A stretch of DNA of 36,605 nucleotides, from the NCBI RefSeq assembly GCF_008123965.1, contig NZ_VSTH01000168.1:1-36605 (forward strand). The letters are read 5' to 3'. The position numbers and the translations under genes are program-made. The notes under the pieces were generated by a model. That model searched no databases and had not been told where the DNA came from. It worked only from the letters and a program-made list of their open reading frames with translations. Source of the DNA: Bradyrhizobium hipponense (GTDB lineage Bacteria > Pseudomonadota > Alphaproteobacteria > Rhizobiales > Xanthobacteraceae). Of the stretch, positions 32,456 through 36,605 are shown piece after piece (position 1 is the stretch's first letter; each line of letters opens with the position of its first letter).

Positions 32456-33304
32456 GTGAGGGCTGCCATCGTCGACGGCGCCGCGTCCATTCTCGTCCTG
32501 CTGGCGCTCGGTTCGCCGGCAGCGGCGCAGCAGCTGCAGAAGAATAGCCACCTCAAGAGCATTGAGCAGTGCAACGGTACGGACCGCCTCCCGGCCCAAG
32601 CCCGGATCGCGGGTTGTACGGCGCTGATCAATTCGGGTGATGCCAAGGCGGATGCACTGGCTGTGGCTTACAACAATCGTGGCAATGCTTATACTGCAGC
32701 TGCGGAGTATGACCGTGCGATCAGTGATTTCGATCGCGCGATCGAACTCGCTTCAGGCTACGTCAAGCCGGTGAATAATCGCGGCGTCGCCTATTTGAGA
32801 AAGGGAGCTTATGGCGATGCGGTCAAGGCTTTCGACGAGGCAATTAGGCGCAACCCGACTTATGGCAGGGCCTTCGCCAACCGCGCGGAAGCCCACCTGA
32901 AACTGCACCAGTATGATCGGGCTGCGCTCGATTTCGACGAGGCCATTCGCCTCGATCCGAATTTGACGCTGGCGAGGAGCGGACGCTGCTGGACCCGGGC
33001 GGTCATCGGCGATCTACAGCGCGGGCTCGACGACTGCGACAGGGCGATTCAGTCGGGATCGAAAGATGCCGCGACATACGATTCACGTGCGCTGATCCAT
33101 CTGAAGACGGGCCGGTTCGCCGCGGCGATTGACGACTACAATTCGGCGTTGCGCCTGGCGCCAAACCTGGCGAGCGCGCTCTATGGCCGCGGATTGGCCA
33201 AGCTCAGGCTGGGCGACAAAGCCGGCGGCGATCGCGACGTCTCGGCAGCAAGGCTCATCGAGCTTAAGGTCGGCGACGAGTTCGCGCGCCATGGCGTGCA
33301 GTGA
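32456..33304 (+). CDS. Exported tetratricopeptide-repeat protein
   Basis: A 282-residue secreted or periplasmic TPR protein. The leader RAAIVDGAASILVLLALGS ends in PAAAQQ. About five TPR units follow from residue 70 onward: YNNRGNAYTAAAEYDRAISD, NNRGVAYLRKGAYGDAVKAF, ANRAEAHLKLHQYDRAALDF and so on, each with the A/G-Y-A spacing of the fold. The GTG at 32456 is chosen because GGAG lies six bases upstream; the ATG at 32450 directly abuts that site. It lies 103 bases after the FecR-domain gene and may be in one operon. TPR domains mediate protein contacts; the partner is unknown, but the large neighbouring surface protein is a candidate by position. Confidence 0.85.
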   Translation: MRAAIVDGAASILVLLALGSPAAAQQLQKNSHLKSIEQCNGTDRLPAQARIAGCTALINSGDAKADALAVAYNNRGNAYTAAAEYDRAISDFDRAIELASGYVKPVNNRGVAYLRKGAYGDAVKAFDEAIRRNPTYGRAFANRAEAHLKLHQYDRAALDFDEAIRLDPNLTLARSGRCWTRAVIGDLQRGLDDCDRAIQSGSKDAATYDSRALIHLKTGRFAAAIDDYNSALRLAPNLASALYGRGLAKLRLGDKAGGDRDVSAARLIELKVGDEFARHGVQ

Positions 33305-33313
33305 CGTCAGATT

Positions 33314-33354
33314 TGGTCCACCGAAATTCGCGTTGATGTCGAATTGGTGGACCA
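33314..33354. promoter_or_regulatory. Strong inverted repeat TGGTCCACC ... GGTGGACCA
   Basis: TGGTCCACC (33314-33322) and GGTGGACCA (33346-33354) are exact inverted copies, and the inner bases (GAAATTCG against CGAATT) extend the pairing with a small bulge. It starts nine bases after the TPR stop, so it may be a transcript-end hairpin, though no T-run follows. Alternatively TGGT-GG-ACCA and TGGT-CC-ACC resemble the TGGTnnnACCA-type dyads bound by GntR/FadR regulators; none is encoded here. The rest of the 163-base gap up to 33467 shows nothing. Confidence 0.45.
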
Positions 33355-33467
33355 GGAGATCTCTCAGGCATTCGGAGCCTTAGTGGTTTGCGGGCTCGAC
33401 GCTCCTCACATCAAGCCGCGCCGTCTGGCATCGAATGGTCCTCCGATCGCCGGCTCTCCAACGCCTG

Positions 33468-34541
33468 CTAGACGTTCGCCCCATGGATCGCGTCGATCAC
33501 GGCGTCGGTCACCTCTTTCGTCGTCGCGTTTCCGCCGACGTCCGGGGTCAGCACGCCGGCGGCGCAGACGCGCTCGACCGCCGCCATCAGCCGCACCGCC
33601 GCATCCTTCTCGCCGAGATGCTCGAGCATCTGCGCGCCGGTCCAGAACGTCGCGACCGGATTGGCGATGCCTTTGCCGGTGATGTCGAAGGCCGAGCCGT
33701 GGATCGGCTCGAACATCGAGGGGAAGCGGCGCTGCGGATCGATGTTGCCGGTCGGCGCCACGCCGAGGCTGCCGGCGAGTGCGCCGGCCAGGTCCGAGAG
33801 GATGTCGGCGTGGAGGTTGGTCGCAACGATGGTGTCGAGGCTGTTCGGATGCAGCGTCATGCGCACGGTCATGGCGTCGACCAGCATCTTGTCCCAGGTC
33901 ACGTCGGGGAATTCGGCCGCGACCTCGGCCGCGATCTCGTCCCACATCACCATGCCATGGCGCTGCGCGTTCGACTTGGTCACCACCGTCAAGAACTTGC
34001 GTGGACGCGACTGTGCGAGCTTGAACGCGTAGCGCATGATCCGCGTCACGCCGACACGGGTGAACACCGCCACTTCAGTGCCGACCTCCTCGGGGAGGCC
34101 CTTATGCGCACGGCCGCCCATGCCGGCATATTCGCCTTCCGAATTCTCGCGCACGATCACCCAATCGAGATCGCCGACGCCGACATTGCGCAGCGGCGAA
34201 GCGACGCCGGGCAATATCTTGGTCGGCCGCACATTGGCGTATTGGTCAAAACCCTGGCAGATCGGCAGGCGCAGGCCCCACAGCGTGATGTGATCGGGCA
34301 CGTCGGGCGCGCCGACCGCGCCGAAATAGATCGCGTCGAACTTCTTGAGCTCCGCCAGGCCGTCGGCCGGCATCATCACGCCGTGCTTCTTGTAATAGTC
34401 AGAGCCCCAGTCGAACGTCTTGATGGTGAAGGCAAGGTCGCCGCTGCGTTTTGCCAGAGCCTCCAGCACGCGAACGCCGGCGGAGATGACCTCGGGGCCG
34501 ATCCCGTCGGCGGGGATTGCTGCAATCGAATAGGTACGCAT
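33468..34541 (-). CDS. ttuC: Tartrate dehydrogenase/decarboxylase or D-malate dehydrogenase
   Basis: A 357-residue NAD-dependent beta-decarboxylating dehydrogenase of the isocitrate/isopropylmalate family. It opens with SIAAIPADGIGPEV and has DAIYFGAVGAPDVPDHITLWGLRLPI, then QYANVRPTKILPGV, the wording of the TtuC/DmlA branch. DWVIVRENSEGEYAG carries the substrate-binding Glu and Asn, and later VDAMTVRMTLHP and DIITKG-like GSAFDITGKGIANP hold the metal and NAD sites. The start is ATG 34541, seven bases after GGAG; the longer frame to 34673 is unsupported. Divergent from a LysR regulator, so tartrate or malate probably induces it. Tartrate and D-malate activities cannot be told apart by eye. 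Confidence 0.9.
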   Translation of the reverse strand: MRTYSIAAIPADGIGPEVISAGVRVLEALAKRSGDLAFTIKTFDWGSDYYKKHGVMMPADGLAELKKFDAIYFGAVGAPDVPDHITLWGLRLPICQGFDQYANVRPTKILPGVASPLRNVGVGDLDWVIVRENSEGEYAGMGGRAHKGLPEEVGTEVAVFTRVGVTRIMRYAFKLAQSRPRKFLTVVTKSNAQRHGMVMWDEIAAEVAAEFPDVTWDKMLVDAMTVRMTLHPNSLDTIVATNLHADILSDLAGALAGSLGVAPTGNIDPQRRFPSMFEPIHGSAFDITGKGIANPVATFWTGAQMLEHLGEKDAAVRLMAAVERVCAAGVLTPDVGGNATTKEVTDAVIDAIHGANV

Positions 34542-34724
34542 GGAGTGCTCCGTTTCAGATATCAATGGGATTGCGGGACGGGTTCGACGGGCGCGGTCTT
34601 CGCGCGCGACAATAGCAGGATCAGGACCCCTGAGAGAACGAGCAGGCGGGCCAGCACGACATGCCCGGTTCACGCTGGCAGCGAACCTAGACGAGCGCAG
34701 GACGCAAACTCAATTGGCGCTGGT

Positions 34725-34746
34725 TTATACAAAAAAATGATATAAT
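34725..34746. promoter_or_regulatory. LysR-type T-N11-A dyad overlapping a TATAAT box
   Basis: TTATA (34725-34729) and TATAA (34741-34745) form a perfect dyad with exactly 11 bases between, the standard spacing of a LysR-type site. The right arm is part of a consensus -10 box, TATAAT at 34741-34746, 27 bases before the LysR start. No good -35 at normal distance is seen. Such overlap fits negative autoregulation. Confidence 0.6.
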
Positions 34747-34773
34747 CCTCCCGGGATAGACGAGAGGCGGAAG

Positions 34774-35691
34774 ATGGAATTACATCAGCTCCGATGCTTC
34801 GTGGCGGCGGCCGAGCAGTTGCATTTCGGCCGCGCGGCGCAGCATCTGCAGATGCTACCCTCCGCGCTCGGCCGCCAGATCAGGCTCCTGGAGGAGGATC
34901 TGGGGGCGCGGCTGTTCGCACGGACGACGCGCGCGGTCTCTCTTACGGAGGACGGATCGACGCTGTTGCGCGATGCCCGCGCCATCCTAGCCCGCGTCGA
35001 GGCGGTCGAGACCAACCTGCGCAACCGCTCGCGCGCAGGGGCCGCACGGCGGCTGCGGATCGGAGCGATCGACAGTGCTGCGGCGGGGCTGTTGCCGCCG
35101 CTGCTGCGCGATTTCCGCGCCAAGCATCCAGACGTCGCAGTGCAGCTTCTCGAAGACAAAACCGTTCGACTGCTGCCGAAAATCCTGACCGGTGCGCTCG
35201 ATCTCGCTTTCGTACGTCCGCCCGACCGGCCGGACAAGCGGCTGGAATTCCGTCATCTGCTGCAGGAGACCGCGATCGCAGCGTTCCCGCAGCGGCACGC
35301 GCTGGCGGAGCGTAAATCGATCACGCTGGCCGACATCGCCGATGAGCCGATGCTGGTGCCGGACCGCCGTTCGCGGCCCGACAGCCATGACCTCACGATC
35401 AAACTGTTCGAGCAGGCCGGCCTGACGCCGCGCGTCGTGCAGGTCGCCGACGAGAAGCAGACCATCATTCATCTGGTGGCAACGAAGCTTGGGGTCGCGA
35501 TCGTGCCGCGCTGGACGACGCGGATGGCGGTCACCGGCGTGCGCTTCGTCTCGCTCCGGCCGAAGCAGAGCGGCCCTGTGGGCCGGCTGCCTCTCGCCGC
35601 CGCCTGGCTGCGCGGCTCGCGCGACCCGGCTCGCGATGCAATGCTGTCGGTGCTCGATGCGCGCCTGGGCAGCTATGCGCGGGGCGCCTGA
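34774..35691 (+). CDS. LysR family transcriptional regulator
   Basis: A 305-residue LysR protein. The N-terminal helix-turn-helix reads LRCFVAAAEQLHFGRAAQHL, then LGRQIRLLEEDLGARLFART and RAVSLTEDG, all in the family positions. MLPSAL replaces the more common SQPALS in the recognition helix. The effector domain follows with LRIGAIDSAAAGLLPPLL and LDLAFVRPPDRP. A clear ribosome binding site (GAGGCGGAAG) precedes ATG 34774. It is divergent from the tartrate-type dehydrogenase and 38 bases upstream of the aspartate dehydrogenase-like gene, so it likely controls the first and may be co-transcribed with the second. Confidence 0.93.
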   Translation: MELHQLRCFVAAAEQLHFGRAAQHLQMLPSALGRQIRLLEEDLGARLFARTTRAVSLTEDGSTLLRDARAILARVEAVETNLRNRSRAGAARRLRIGAIDSAAAGLLPPLLRDFRAKHPDVAVQLLEDKTVRLLPKILTGALDLAFVRPPDRPDKRLEFRHLLQETAIAAFPQRHALAERKSITLADIADEPMLVPDRRSRPDSHDLTIKLFEQAGLTPRVVQVADEKQTIIHLVATKLGVAIVPRWTTRMAVTGVRFVSLRPKQSGPVGRLPLAAAWLRGSRDPARDAMLSVLDARLGSYARGA

Positions 35692-35729
35692 GGGGCTATG
35701 ACACGAGCCTCGACAAAAGGTGTGACGCG

Positions 35730-36551
35730 ATGAGAGCTGCGAAGCCGAACGACTTGCGGGTTGCCATTGCAGGGCTTGGCTCGATCGGAACCAAGATCGC
35801 AACCGCGCTCGATCAGGGCATCGAGGGGCTGACGCTGTCTGCCGTGGCCGTTCGCGATCCCGCAAAGCATCAGGCGTTCCTGAACTCGCTGCGAAGTCCG
35901 CTGCAGGTCCTGCCGATCGAACAGCTCGGCGAGGCCGCCGACATCGTCGTCGAGTGCGCGCCGAGCCGTCACCTGCGCTCGATCGTGGAGCCCGCAGTGA
36001 AGCGCGGCAAGGCCACTGTCGTCGTCAGCGTCGGCGCGCTGCTGGACAATTCCGATCTCATCGATCTGGCGCGGGCCAATGGCGGCCGCATCATCGTGCC
36101 GACCGGCGCGCTGATCGGGCTCGACGCGGTCAATGCCGCCGCGATCGGCACCATCCATTCGGTGAAGATGGTTACGCGCAAGCCGATCGACGGCTTGAAG
36201 GGTGCGCCGTTCATCGTCGCGAACAATATCGACATCGATAATCTGCGCGAGCCGCTGAAGCTGTTCGAGGGCACGGCGCGCGAAGCCGCAAAGGGCTTTC
36301 CGGCCAATCTCAATGTTGCGGTGGCGCTGTCGCTCGCCGGTGTCGGGCCAGACCGTACAATGGTGCAGATCTGGGCCGATCCGACTGTGACGCGCAACGT
36401 TCACCGCATCGAGGTCGAGGCGGATTCGGCGCGGTTCTCGATGGGAATCGAGAACATCCCGTCCGAAAATCCAAAGACCGGCCTGATCACTGCCCTGTCC
36501 GTGATCGCACTGCTGCGCAAGCAGCGCGCCACGCTGTGTATCGGGACGTGA
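35730..36551 (+). CDS. Aspartate dehydrogenase-like oxidoreductase (NadX family)
   Basis: A 273-residue NAD(P)-dependent enzyme of the L-aspartate dehydrogenase family. VAIAGLGSIGTKIA (11-24) is the Rossmann nucleotide loop. The middle part has VVECAPSRHLRSI and VVVSVGALLD, and the C-terminal domain has FPANLNVAVALSLAGVGPDRT, which closely follows the known family wording. These enzymes interconvert aspartate and iminosuccinate/oxaloacetate and can feed NAD synthesis. The ATG at 35730 is preceded by AAGGTG. It lies 38 bases after the LysR gene on the same strand. Whether its true substrate is aspartate, a hydroxyaspartate or another amino acid is not decidable here. The 54 bases after its stop carry nothing I can name. 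Confidence 0.88.
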   Translation: MRAAKPNDLRVAIAGLGSIGTKIATALDQGIEGLTLSAVAVRDPAKHQAFLNSLRSPLQVLPIEQLGEAADIVVECAPSRHLRSIVEPAVKRGKATVVVSVGALLDNSDLIDLARANGGRIIVPTGALIGLDAVNAAAIGTIHSVKMVTRKPIDGLKGAPFIVANNIDIDNLREPLKLFEGTAREAAKGFPANLNVAVALSLAGVGPDRTMVQIWADPTVTRNVHRIEVEADSARFSMGIENIPSENPKTGLITALSVIALLRKQRATLCIGT

Positions 36552-36605
36552 TGGGTTGAGATTTGGTTGGCCCAGACGGCGGTGCGCTCCCTCCCCCGCC
36601 TGCGG

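Overview
The window is high-GC bacterial DNA that reads as an alphaproteobacterial chromosome, most likely Bradyrhizobium or a close relative such as Rhodopseudomonas. The reasons are strong third-position GC with long antisense shadow frames, several large intergenic palindromes of the kind scattered through these genomes, a CYP199-like P450 beside a branched-chain-type solute-binding protein, and a FecR/VCBS/RTX surface protein. I see no rRNA, tRNA, CRISPR array, integrase, transposase or prophage gene. The genus is an inference from recalled families, not a database result.

Layout. 1-5.4 kb: Bcr/CflA-type MFS exporter, three-domain Xaa-Pro aminopeptidase, a 57-residue basic protein, PrmA, an orphan Flp pilin with a TTG start, a terminator and a cluster of DnaA-box-like sites. 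5.4-10.7 kb: FAD-dependent phytoene-desaturase-like oxidoreductase, a membrane protein fused to a spermidine-synthase-like domain, and a periplasmic glycerophosphodiesterase. 10.8-16.2 kb: a five-gene set made of acyl desaturase, MBOAT acyltransferase, membrane-anchored SGNH-like protein, fatty acyl-AMP ligase and acyl carrier protein. The last four correspond part for part to DltB, DltD, DltA and DltC, with a fatty-acid activator in place of the D-alanine ligase. I consider this the most interesting system here: a probable envelope O-acylation pathway using fatty acyl groups.

16.4-20.7 kb: L,D-transpeptidase with a Tyr/Gln-rich tail, a glycine-zipper protein, a YadG/YadH-like ABC exporter, and a secreted serine-hydrolase-like protein. 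20.7-23.7 kb: P450 and periplasmic binding protein in one operon, divergent from a MarR regulator across an AT-rich palindrome, which suggests uptake and oxidation of an aromatic acid. 23.7-26.0 kb: a TMEM175-like channel, and an alpha/beta hydrolase divergent from an ABATE/CGNR zinc-finger regulator across several copies of one operator-like motif. 26.1-27.1 kb: a LysM-bearing paralogue of the 20 kb hydrolase.

27.2-33.3 kb: a 1361-residue FecR-VCBS-RTX surface or secreted protein, divergent from a small FecR-domain protein that is followed by a TPR protein. This block looks less GC-biased than its surroundings. 33.4-36.6 kb: a tartrate dehydrogenase-type enzyme divergent from a LysR regulator with a textbook T-N11-A dyad, followed by an aspartate dehydrogenase-like gene.

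Functions rest on motifs read by eye and on family knowledge. Starts were chosen from Shine-Dalgarno spacing and expected N-termini, and several are uncertain.
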